The notes under the pieces were generated by a model that did not search any database, was not told the origin of the DNA, and was given only the letters and a program-made list of their open reading frames with translations. From NCBI GenBank assembly GCA_024654345.1, contig JANLIN010000111.1:1-5492 (forward strand): a stretch of DNA of 5,492 nucleotides, written 5' to 3'. Of this stretch, positions 1 through 5,492 are shown in pieces; positions within the stretch are counted from its first letter, which is position 1, and every line of letters starts with the position of its first letter. Position numbers and translations under genes: made by a program. Source of the stretch: Candidatus Komeilibacteria bacterium. Lineage in GTDB: Bacteria > Patescibacteriota > Patescibacteriia > UBA1558.

Positions 1-798
1 CGCCAGTTTATCGTCATACAAGTAAAAGGTGCCGGGGATTAAGTGACTATCATTCGTTAACACTTCAATCTCGTGCAGTGTTATTTTTTTACCTTTGACA
101 CGCGTATAGATCGTCGGCCACTCCAAGAGCGCTCGCCACTGGTTAAAAATATCCTCCGCCCCCTGGTGCCAATCAATGAGTCCGTCCTGCTTTGTCAGAA
201 GGCGACAGAGAGTGGTTTGTGATTCATCCTGGGGGATAGGGATGATACGTTCTTGTAAATAATCATTGATGACCTCGTTGATCGTTTCGCCGGCGAGATT
301 CGCCACCACGGTACGTACCCGAGTATACGTATCCTGTGACCCAATGGTGAAGGGGTAATAGCGTAAAATAGGCCCCGCGTCCATTTTCATAACCGTCAAC
401 ATATAAGTGAGGGCGCTAATATTGAGTCCCCGGCGAATACTGGCCTGAATAGGGGAGGGGCCACGAAAGGCTGGCAGACGTGAGGGGTGAATGTTAATAA
501 TTGTCAGCGACTCCAGGAGACTGGCCGATAGCATCACACCATAGGAAAAAGTGATGCCCAGTCGGGGCGCGTACTGCTCCAACAGACTGTCAAATTGATT
601 GTCATGTTTATCCAGCTTGAAATGAGTTATGTACGAGGCGGCGCAATATTTGGCTATCTCGTTGGGCATCAGTACTTTATGACGGCCAGACGGCATATCC
701 GGTTTTGTAATTACCACCACTGAAAAATTACGCCGCAAGGCGTTGATAGCGGGAATAGCAATCCCATCAGATGTCATGAAAAAAATCGTATCCTTCAC
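1..798 (-). CDS. fmt: Methionyl-tRNA formyltransferase, C-terminus cut by window edge
   Basis: Transfers a formyl group from 10-formyltetrahydrofolate to the amino group of initiator Met-tRNA in the cytoplasm, giving fMet-tRNA for translation initiation. The frame is open for 266 codons from GTG at 798 to the window edge; full-length Fmt is about 310 residues, so roughly 45 are missing. Visible marks are a Rossmann-like start (TIFFMTSDG), KPDMPSGR at 32-39 matching the family QPDRPAGR segment, INIHPS at 101-106, the PAFRGPSPIQ loop at 109-118, and MDAGPIL at 139-145. The formyltransferase catalytic triad is therefore present as N102, H104 and D140. The C-terminal tRNA-binding domain begins near residue 205. 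GTG 798 is preferred over ATG 777 because ATG would delete the first beta strand; an in-frame TAA at 811-813 blocks any earlier start. It lies 38 bases after def, the usual partner gene. No strong ribosome binding site is seen. Confidence 0.95.
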   Translation of the reverse strand, partial: MKDTIFFMTSDGIAIPAINALRRNFSVVVITKPDMPSGRHKVLMPNEIAKYCAASYITHFKLDKHDNQFDSLLEQYAPRLGITFSYGVMLSASLLESLTIINIHPSRLPAFRGPSPIQASIRRGLNISALTYMLTVMKMDAGPILRYYPFTIGSQDTYTRVRTVVANLAGETINEVINDYLQERIIPIPQDESQTTLCRLLTKQDGLIDWHQGAEDIFNQWRALLEWPTIYTRVKGKKITLHEIEVLTNDSHLIPGTFYLYDDKLA

Positions 799-810
799 TT
801 TATTACTCGG

Positions 811-837
811 TTATATTGTGGGAGAGGCCGGTAACAT
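811..837 (-). other. Mini-ORF overlapping the def stop, in frame with fmt
   Basis: The def stop codon overlaps an ATG (TAATG, 839-835) that opens an eight-codon frame, MLPASPTI, ending in TAA at 813-811. It is in the same frame as the fmt GTG start at 798, which lies 12 bases after this stop. A ribosome finishing def could reinitiate here and again at GTG, which would couple def and fmt translation. It could equally be chance, or a decayed former fmt start. The sequence shows the frame; any function is inference. Confidence 0.3.
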
Positions 838-1316
838 TATTTTTCCTCCGCTATAAGATCCTCGCCGGCCGTATATTCCAGGACTTTATCAATAAATAAG
901 ACACCCCGATTGTGATCATATTCATGCTGAACTACGACCGCCGGGAGATCTTTGAAACGGCGCAGTCGCAACTGGCCCAGTTCATCATGATATTTAACAA
1001 TCACCGCTTTGGATCTTTCCACCAAACCATAGACACCCGGTATGGATAAACAACCTTCTTCACCCACTTGGCGCTGACGAGAGCGATATATTATCCTGGG
1101 ATTTACAAACACCATAATCCGGCCATGATTGTTTATCAAAAAAATATTCTCATCTCTACCAACCTGACGTCCGGCCAAGCCGATACCTTCCGCCGCCACC
1201 ATCGTTTCCTGCATGTTATTTATCAAAGTTTGCGTTTCATCTGACAGAATAGAATCAACCCGCTGGCTTTGACCGCGGAGGAATGGATGGGGCTGTTTTA
1301 GAATTGGAAGAAGCAT
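837..1316 (-). CDS. def: Peptide deformylase
   Basis: Metalloenzyme that removes the N-formyl group from nascent proteins at the ribosome, so that methionine aminopeptidase can act. It has 159 residues, normal for a short bacterial deformylase. All three family motifs are visible: motif 1 GIGLAGRQVG at 44-53 (usual form GxGLAAxQ, with one Ala replaced by Gly and Gln51 kept), motif 2 EGCLS at 87-91 with metal ligand C89, and motif 3 HEYDH at 131-135 with ligands H131 and H135 and catalytic E132. The start MLLPILKQPHPFLR fits the family N-terminus, where a short strand and 'P-x-L' precede the first helix. The gene begins 67 bases after the priA stop and is followed by fmt 38 bases on, the standard def-fmt pairing. 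The bases just before ATG (CTCTCTGT) contain no Shine-Dalgarno sequence. The enzyme looks complete and active. Confidence 0.97.
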   Translation of the reverse strand: MLLPILKQPHPFLRGQSQRVDSILSDETQTLINNMQETMVAAEGIGLAGRQVGRDENIFLINNHGRIMVFVNPRIIYRSRQRQVGEEGCLSIPGVYGLVERSKAVIVKYHDELGQLRLRRFKDLPAVVVQHEYDHNRGVLFIDKVLEYTAGEDLIAEEK

Positions 1317-1324
1317 ACAGAGAG

Positions 1325-1353
1325 TTTAATAGTAGTCAGGAAATTTAATAGTA
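1325..1353. repeat. Ten-base direct repeat upstream of def
   Basis: TTTAATAGTA (plus strand) occurs at 1325-1334 and again at 1344-1353, 19 bases apart, in the gap between priA and def. In the direction of transcription this reads TACTATTAAA twice. Each copy contains TACTAT, which resembles a -10 element, but no good -35 partner stands 16-18 bases upstream. It may be a weak def promoter region, a binding site or chance in AT-rich DNA. Confidence 0.35.
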
Positions 1354-1361
1354 CTGATATA

Positions 1362-1381
1362 CTCCGTACATTTTGACGGAG
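1362..1381 (-). other. Small inverted repeat just after the priA stop
   Basis: CTCCGT at 1362-1367 and ACGGAG at 1376-1381 form a perfect six-base stem around an eight-base loop, starting three bases past the PriA TAA codon. No run of T follows on the transcribed side, so it is not a normal intrinsic terminator. It could be a mild RNA hairpin between the priA and def reading frames. Confidence 0.3.
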
Positions 1382-1383
1382 AT

Positions 1384-3174
1384 TTAATGCAGTAGTTGGG
1401 GAGGGTTCAAATCAAAAACAATGTCAGGATAGCTTATTTTAGTGATCTCATCAAGCGTTTCATTATTGACGGGATGAATGATTACATGACAGCGATACGT
1501 TCCATCTCGATAACTCGGTTGGGAGTAAAAGGGGGTCCATATTGTATCCCGGGGGAATTTCTGTCGCCACTGACTTTGCAAAGATAGAGCCCTCTTCATG
1601 ACCGCAGTTTTATTTCTATTTTTTACGATAACTTTCAGCAACTGACCATAGGGAGGTAGTTTTAGAGCGAGGCGTCGTCGGCTTTCCCTCGTCATAAATT
1701 GTGCCGGCTTTATGGTGACCATTGATTCCGACTGCCGTGACTGGACAATAACCGGTTTGTTCAAGGAACGTAGATAGGCGAGCAGATAAAAAGCCTGCCA
1801 CTCGGTTTGAATATCCACTGGTATCATAAATTGCTCAAAGGAGGGCAAAAATAAGCGCCTAACACTAGTTCGAAGCAATTGCGGTAAACAGGCCGAAGTA
1901 GCTACTACAATTTGATTTGTGGGCCATCTCTGGCTATCGGCGTCAAAATATCCGATGTCACTGAAACCGAGTTTACGCAATCGTCGTCCTACCTCGTCCA
2001 ATGTCAGCCCAAAGTTTGTAAAGCCAACACTACCACAATCGAGACACTTTTTTTCAATCTTACCCTGGAGACAGTGACGACAGGTTATCTGCTCGTCCTC
2101 ACTTGTGACCGGCAGGCCACAGAGGGGGCAGGTTAGCATTTGTCCGCACCGTCCGCAGATACACATGGTATGTCCTCCCCGACGGTTAACCATCCAAACG
2201 GTCTGCCCGGTCAGAGATGACCGGTTCTTCAATAAATCCTGAATCGGTAACGCCAACCAGTGATTGTTCGGTCTCTCCACCATCCGCAATTGACTGGCGT
2301 CACCGGTTAGTCTTTTATAAGTAACTCTTTTTTCTTGGATGCCTTTATAAAAATAAGCTGACGGACAGACATCAACGCCCAGCAACGCGGCGCCAGAGCC
2401 TTCGGCCACCGCCCGCGCAATCGGTAATACATCGTAGCGTGGCGCTTGATCCCATTGTCGATGATGCTGACTCGCTTCTTGATCAACCACTATATACTTC
2501 AGATTTTGGTAGGGGAGTAAGAGAGCTTTCTTTGTCCCCACCGTCACACTCCGACCGGATGCCACCGCGCGCCAGTGCCAAGTCGCCGCTGATTTACTTA
2601 AGGCGCCGGTAAATAGGGAAGGGATCTGCTTCAAACTTTGTAGGATTAGATCACCACTTATTTTGTCAGGCACCAAAAATAGTATTTGCTCACCCTCACT
2701 CAGCGCCGCTACCAAGTTGCGGTATAGATTAAAGCGCTGACGCTGATCATTGATCTCAAAAAAGGTATCTTGGGTTGGGATGGAAATGGTGCCGGTTTCC
2801 CTGGCCACTGGAATAGCAAAAGCATCGTCGTTAGCAGTAGGAACGGTAAAGTCTCTTTTTTGCCAAGTTAATTCCGGCAGTAAATTGTTGAGCAAAGTAG
2901 AAGGCGGCAAGTAAAGTTTATCAGCGCGCGCCAATACGGCCCGCAAAACAGATGGGTTCAGTTTGAACTCACCGGCTTTAATCAGCGACGAGGGATTGGC
3001 GGTCAGCGTAGTTTCTTGTAAGGCTAAAACTATGCCCCATATTTTTTTATTTCGCCAAGGAATTTGCACCAAGCTTCCCACTTCTACTTTTGTCAAATAA
3101 ACAGACGGTACTTGATAATCAAATACCGTCAAAGAGCGGGGCAGACGTAGGAAGGGTATTACCTGAACAAACAT
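1384..3174 (-). CDS. priA: PriA-like primosomal protein N', ATPase motifs lost
   Basis: Related to PriA, which recognises stalled replication forks and loads the replicative helicase. The protein has 596 residues against about 730 for E. coli PriA. In order: the 3'-DNA-binding domain at about 1-52 (FDYQVP at 18-23, VGSLVQIPW at 32-40), the LYLPPSTLLNNLLP segment at 87-100, a degenerate helicase lobe 1 at about 138-330, NRRGG at 330-334, a zinc module with C340, C343, C349, C352, C365, C368, C377 and C380, a reduced lobe 2 at about 385-485, and the C-terminal domain from about 490 (LPPYGQLLKVIV at 506-517, YRCHVIIHP at 560-568). Walker A GSGKT aligns with QRQRF (144-148), the DEEH box reads DQEA (231-234), and the SAT motif reads VDV (267-269). 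The winged-helix domain before lobe 1 seems absent. ATP-driven unwinding is therefore unlikely; a structural role at forks is inferred. Helicase-less PriA is also known in Actinobacteria. The start lies two bases after the previous stop, suggesting translational coupling. Def and fmt follow, the classical order. Confidence 0.9.
   Translation of the reverse strand: MFVQVIPFLRLPRSLTVFDYQVPSVYLTKVEVGSLVQIPWRNKKIWGIVLALQETTLTANPSSLIKAGEFKLNPSVLRAVLARADKLYLPPSTLLNNLLPELTWQKRDFTVPTANDDAFAIPVARETGTISIPTQDTFFEINDQRQRFNLYRNLVAALSEGEQILFLVPDKISGDLILQSLKQIPSLFTGALSKSAATWHWRAVASGRSVTVGTKKALLLPYQNLKYIVVDQEASQHHRQWDQAPRYDVLPIARAVAEGSGAALLGVDVCPSAYFYKGIQEKRVTYKRLTGDASQLRMVERPNNHWLALPIQDLLKNRSSLTGQTVWMVNRRGGHTMCICGRCGQMLTCPLCGLPVTSEDEQITCRHCLQGKIEKKCLDCGSVGFTNFGLTLDEVGRRLRKLGFSDIGYFDADSQRWPTNQIVVATSACLPQLLRTSVRRLFLPSFEQFMIPVDIQTEWQAFYLLAYLRSLNKPVIVQSRQSESMVTIKPAQFMTRESRRRLALKLPPYGQLLKVIVKNRNKTAVMKRALSLQSQWRQKFPRDTIWTPFYSQPSYRDGTYRCHVIIHPVNNETLDEITKISYPDIVFDLNPPQLLH
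2035..2163 (-). other. Zinc-binding module of PriA (region within CDS)
   Basis: This stretch encodes residues 338-380 of the PriA-like protein. Eight cysteines lie in four CxxC pairs at 340/343, 349/352, 365/368 and 377/380. The spacings (3, 6, 3, 13, 3, 9, 3) closely follow E. coli PriA (3, 6, 3, 15, 3, 10, 3). A ninth cysteine, C338, is extra. In E. coli this module binds two zinc ions and contacts primosome partners. Its full conservation while the ATPase motifs are lost argues for a working gene, not a pseudogene. Confidence 0.85.
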
Positions 3175-3176
3175 CG

Positions 3177-3947
3177 TTAGAAAATAAACTCTGCCGTTAA
3201 GTAGCCAATACCGCTATCAATCTCGTAAGTCACGATCTCGGTTTCATACTTCACCCCTTTGAGAGCACCCAGTAAGATCAGAAGGGGCTTGAGGCCACAG
3301 GTTTTTGCCGTCGTCACTAAATCTGTGTCGGGTGCTATCAAGTCATTGTATTGCGCGGCTCTTAAAGCGGCGAGTACGGTATTATCATAGCGTCTGGCCA
3401 CTTCCGACTCGTCCAAATGGATGTGAGACAAATTGCCGGTGGCTACAATTCCTACCCGCTCATCAAAATCCATAATTTTGTCCTTGAGAAACGATCCGAA
3501 GTGCCAGTGTTCTTCCTCGCTGGCACCGCTAACCCGCAAGGGCACTACTTTCAAATTCTCAATGGTTGAGAGAAAGGTCAGAGGAATAGCGGTACCATAG
3601 TCCAAAACATCCTCATCGCTGACCACTAGACGATGGCTGGTTTCCGTCCCGGCCTGCAACTCGGCGGCCAGATTCCAATTAAAAGGCCATAGTTTATATT
3701 CTGACAGATCACCAAAACGTAATAGATCAGTTCGAAAACTCTCATGTGTAAGCATGGTGATTTTCTTTGGATCACGCTCACCATGCGCGGATATAACCAC
3801 CAGTGTAGTAATGCCGGAGTTTTTAATCTTAGCTGTTAATTCTTTTACCGCCTCCGCTGTGGCCGTCAACGAAGACTGCCCATGATCGCGTAGGGGTGCA
3901 AGAATGGTAGGCGGATGAGGTAGATAATGTGCTAAAACCAAAGACAT
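3177..3947 (-). CDS. LigB-like class III extradiol dioxygenase-fold protein (MEMO/AmmeMemoRadiSam family)
   Basis: This 256-residue protein has the fold of the catalytic subunit of class III extradiol dioxygenases, a superfamily that also includes MEMO and the LigB domain of AmmeMemoRadiSam proteins. Visible landmarks are LPHPPTIL at 9-16, SAHGERD at 53-59, LDYGTAIPLTFL at 115-126, TGNLSH at 170-175, KTCGLKPLLILLGAL at 215-229 and TYEIDSGIGYL at 240-250. By comparison with LigB, H11, H55 and E242 would be the metal ligands and H175 the active-site base. The family's LDHG motif reads LDYG here (Tyr117), so chemistry may differ. There is no signal peptide or membrane segment, so it should be cytoplasmic. 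No aromatic-degradation gene, AMMECR1 domain or radical SAM gene is seen nearby, so the substrate is unknown and ring cleavage should not be assumed. It starts 51 bases after the upstream gene, and its stop is only two bases before priA, suggesting co-translation. No Shine-Dalgarno sequence precedes the ATG. Confidence 0.82.
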   Translation of the reverse strand: MSLVLAHYLPHPPTILAPLRDHGQSSLTATAEAVKELTAKIKNSGITTLVVISAHGERDPKKITMLTHESFRTDLLRFGDLSEYKLWPFNWNLAAELQAGTETSHRLVVSDEDVLDYGTAIPLTFLSTIENLKVVPLRVSGASEEEHWHFGSFLKDKIMDFDERVGIVATGNLSHIHLDESEVARRYDNTVLAALRAAQYNDLIAPDTDLVTTAKTCGLKPLLILLGALKGVKYETEIVTYEIDSGIGYLTAEFIF

Positions 3948-3976
3948 AAATTGCAGTAAAATTCAGTGAAGGAATT

Positions 3977-3998
3977 CATCACCGAATTGAAAGTGATG
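3977..3998 (-). other. Small inverted repeat after the secreted-protein stop codon
   Basis: CATCAC at 3977-3982 and GTGATG at 3993-3998 form a perfect six-base stem with a ten-base loop, directly after the TAA of the upstream gene. It has no T-tract and only half GC in the stem, so a strong intrinsic terminator is not supported. It might be a weak hairpin that partly limits read-through into the LigB-like gene. Confidence 0.3.
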
Positions 3999-5417
3999 TT
4001 ATTTGATCGCAATTGATAGGGTGTCCCCGAGAGGATGCAGAGCCAGAGCTTCAGGTGATGTCACTACAATATTGTGCCACTTATAACCAAAGCTATTAAA
4101 AACGGACTCAGAGGGTATGACGCGTCTCTGACCATTGGCGATGACGTACACTGTCGGGTCATTATTAGCTTTAACCAAAACTCCGTCCTTAAACTTAACC
4201 GGGGTACTTTCCTCCAGTTCTGCCAAAATATCCGAACTGACGGCCGTCAGCTGCAAATGTCCAAACCTGGATTTCATAACCGCTTCGTCAAGGATGGGAT
4301 ACTTAATGCCACTTTCCACGTAATAAACTCCACCCTGTGCTTTGTCCTGCAAGAGAGCACCGGTGGGATATGAGTCATATAGCGTTATCGCTTTGCCGGA
4401 GGGGATACCGTTCAAATCGGTGAATGAGATGTCTTCCACCTCTTCCGGGTTGAAACCAATAGAACGAAATACTTCCCAGGACACAATCATTCTTTTTTCT
4501 TCATCTGCTATCAAGTAGATCGAACCATTAGGAGTTTTGACGAGGGCGTATAACGGAAATTTAATAGGGTCTCCTTCAGGAAAAGCAGCTAAATCTTGAG
4601 GCTGTGCTTCGATGATTAAATTGACATCATACCGAGTAGCCAAAGTTGCAAAGGAAGTAATCCAGCGCCTTTGTCCGTTTTTGATGATGTAAACTTTGGG
4701 TGAATCAGTTGCCTTTAGCAACGATCCGTCCGGATAACCGGCTCGCCCAAACCATCTTTGCCAGATTTTCCAGAAGTTATAGTTCGCACCTATCCTTAGG
4801 CCATCCATAATGGAGTTGCCACGATAAGGGTTATACGTATACAGCGCGGCCGTGGCCTTGTTCGCCGGTGTGATAATCCAACCATCCTGAGCTTGTTTAG
4901 CTACCCCGACACACCAGTTCGTAAAGCTGCAGCCGGTCTGTACCAAATCAGGCCAGTAGCCAATCATGAATCTTTTGGCGGCCCCACGAACTTGCTTATC
5001 AAAGCCCCGATACTCTTCGTCACAAGTACCAGCATAACAAGAATAACCGGTCGCCCAATCGTACTGTGACTGTATTGGATCTGGGTCCTCAACCAAACTC
5101 TGTTCTTTCTGCAAAAGGGTTAACAAAACTTTGGGACTGATACCATAATCCCGAGCGGCGTTGAAAACTATAAAAGCGGCCGTTAAGCCGTTAGTAGGAT
5201 CTATATAGTCGGCCAGCTTGCCACCCTTGGCGCGCATGAAGGCTTGAATCTGCTCCAACGTCATGGCATTGGTATCGGTAAAATCACGGTCAGTGACTAT
5301 TGAGTTGCCGTTGAACTCGGGGTTGCTTTCGTACTCTTGGGTGGCCGCCGAAACACTTAGCGGCAGGGAAGAGGAGATCAAGGCGAATAGTAAAAGAAGG
5401 GCTATTTTTTTAGGCAT
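3999..5417 (-). CDS. Secreted lysozyme-like cell-wall protein with four C-terminal repeats
   Basis: Predicted exported protein of 472 residues from ATG 5417. Residues 1-24 form a signal peptide: MPKK, a hydrophobic core LLLLFALISSSLPL, and a VSA-A cleavage site. Residues about 50-225 resemble a lysozyme-fold module found in bacterial cell-wall proteins: MTLEQIQAFM at 52-61, SPKVLLTLLQKEQSLV at 94-109 with E105 as the likely catalytic acid, ATGYSC at 122-127, GFDKQVRGAA at 138-147, KATAALYTYNPYRGN at 187-201, and NYNFWKIWQRWFG at 212-224. C127, C132, C163 and C169 could form disulfides after export. Four diverged repeats fill 231-468. The likely role is binding or cutting peptidoglycan; activity is inferred. 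A longer frame reaches ATG 5474, but that start would place the signal peptide 19 residues inside and lies upstream of the -10 box at 5463-5468, so 5417 is chosen. No Shine-Dalgarno sequence is seen in the AT-rich leader. Confidence 0.8.
   Translation of the reverse strand: MPKKIALLLLFALISSSLPLSVSAATQEYESNPEFNGNSIVTDRDFTDTNAMTLEQIQAFMRAKGGKLADYIDPTNGLTAAFIVFNAARDYGISPKVLLTLLQKEQSLVEDPDPIQSQYDWATGYSCYAGTCDEEYRGFDKQVRGAAKRFMIGYWPDLVQTGCSFTNWCVGVAKQAQDGWIITPANKATAALYTYNPYRGNSIMDGLRIGANYNFWKIWQRWFGRAGYPDGSLLKATDSPKVYIIKNGQRRWITSFATLATRYDVNLIIEAQPQDLAAFPEGDPIKFPLYALVKTPNGSIYLIADEEKRMIVSWEVFRSIGFNPEEVEDISFTDLNGIPSGKAITLYDSYPTGALLQDKAQGGVYYVESGIKYPILDEAVMKSRFGHLQLTAVSSDILAELEESTPVKFKDGVLVKANNDPTVYVIANGQRRVIPSESVFNSFGYKWHNIVVTSPEALALHPLGDTLSIAIK
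4014..4727 (-). repeat. Four diverged protein repeats (56-58 residues each)
   Basis: The C-terminal half of the secreted protein holds four copies at residues 231-286 (4727-4560), 289-344 (4553-4386), 352-409 (4364-4191) and 411-468 (4187-4014). The shared pattern is 'G-x-L-[LV]-K', then 'VY-[IV]-I-x-NGQRR-x-I', then a segment near '[SE]-x-x-[VF]-F-x-x-[FI]-G', and last a Pro/Gly-rich 'P-x-G-D-x-[IL]'. Copies 1 and 4 are the closest (KVYIIKNGQRRWI against TVYVIANGQRRVI). Copies 2 and 3 have decayed (SIYLIADEEKRMI, GVYYVESGIKYPI). The copies differ at DNA level, so the duplication is old. A surface-binding or stalk role is inference. Confidence 0.8.
5346..5417 (-). other. Signal peptide coding segment
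   Basis: Residues 1-24 of the secreted protein have a basic n-region (PKK), about 14 hydrophobic residues, then SVSA followed by A, a good signal peptidase I site (VSA before the cut). No lipobox cysteine is present, so it is a plain Sec substrate and not a lipoprotein. Confidence 0.8.
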
Positions 5418-5462
5418 TTTTAATATTAATTTAATACGGCGAGTTAAGTATTTTGCTGCCAT

Positions 5463-5471
5463 ATTATAGCA
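5463..5471 (-). promoter_or_regulatory. Extended -10 promoter for the secreted-protein gene (possibly the whole cluster)
   Basis: On the minus strand TATAAT (5468-5463), a perfect -10 box, is preceded by TGC (5471-5469), giving the extended -10 form TGnTATAAT. A possible but weak -35 (TTTAGT, 5492-5487) lies 18 bases upstream at the window edge. Transcription would start near 5456, giving a leader of about 40 bases before ATG 5417. All five genes lie downstream in the same direction with no clear terminator. Confidence 0.65.
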
Positions 5472-5492
5472 CAAAAAGTGAATTCAACTAAA

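Noticed and set aside
1317..1383. A separate def promoter using TACTAT as -10
   Set aside because: No acceptable -35 or TGn extension stands at the right distance; kept only as a direct repeat.
1616..1801. Minus-strand 61-codon frame inside priA
   Set aside because: It is an out-of-frame shadow of the PriA C-terminal region with no family features.
1396..2136. Plus-strand open frames at 1396-1587 and 1912-2136
   Set aside because: They lie wholly antisense to the priA frame, show no recognisable motif and no promoter or ribosome binding site; the minus-strand PriA homology explains this DNA.
1384..3174. PriA as a pseudogene
   Set aside because: The frame is unbroken over 596 codons and the zinc cysteines and C-terminal domain are conserved, so loss is confined to the ATPase motifs.
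3948..3998. Intrinsic terminator after the secreted-protein gene
   Set aside because: The six-base stem has a long loop and no T-tract, so termination is not supported.
4074..4373. Two overlapping plus-strand frames, 4074-4373 and 4135-4323
   Set aside because: They are antisense to repeats 3 and 4 of the secreted protein; their low-complexity translations look like a by-product of its codon pattern.
5263..5469. Plus-strand frame antisense to the signal peptide region
   Set aside because: It overlaps the supported minus-strand start and promoter, and has no recognisable product.

Overview
The window carries five protein genes, all on the minus strand. Read in transcription order (right to left) they are: a secreted lysozyme-like protein (5417 to 3999), a LigB-type class III extradiol dioxygenase-fold protein (3947 to 3177), a degenerate PriA (3174 to 1384), peptide deformylase Def (1316 to 837), and methionyl-tRNA formyltransferase Fmt (798 and running off the left edge). 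Gaps between genes are 51, 2, 67 and 38 bases. None holds a convincing terminator, so the set could be one transcription unit read from the extended -10 promoter found near 5468.

The organism is a bacterium, most likely of the Patescibacteria/CPR type; this is inference from protein character, not from a marker gene. The PriA is small and has lost its ATPase motifs. The secreted protein ends in four copies of a repeat built around 'KVYIIKNGQRRWI', a kind I associate with CPR surface proteins. None of the five starts has a strong Shine-Dalgarno sequence. All visible stops are TAA, and no in-frame TGA was seen that would suggest a recoded genome. Base composition is close to balanced and looks even across the window. 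I see no sign of mobile DNA, tRNA, rRNA or CRISPR.

The left part is a classic block: priA-def-fmt is a widely conserved bacterial order (for example in Bacillus). Fmt formylates initiator Met-tRNA, and Def removes the formyl group from the finished chain. PriA normally restarts collapsed replication forks. Here it keeps its DNA-binding front end, its eight-cysteine zinc module and its C-terminal domain, but Walker A, the DEAH box and the SAT motif are all destroyed.

The right part is less usual. A LigB/MEMO-like protein of unknown substrate sits two bases upstream of priA. Before it lies a signal-peptide protein whose N-terminal half resembles lysozyme-fold cell-wall hydrolases. The most interesting items are the helicase-dead PriA and the repeat-bearing secreted protein. 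I found no clearly new multi-gene system.
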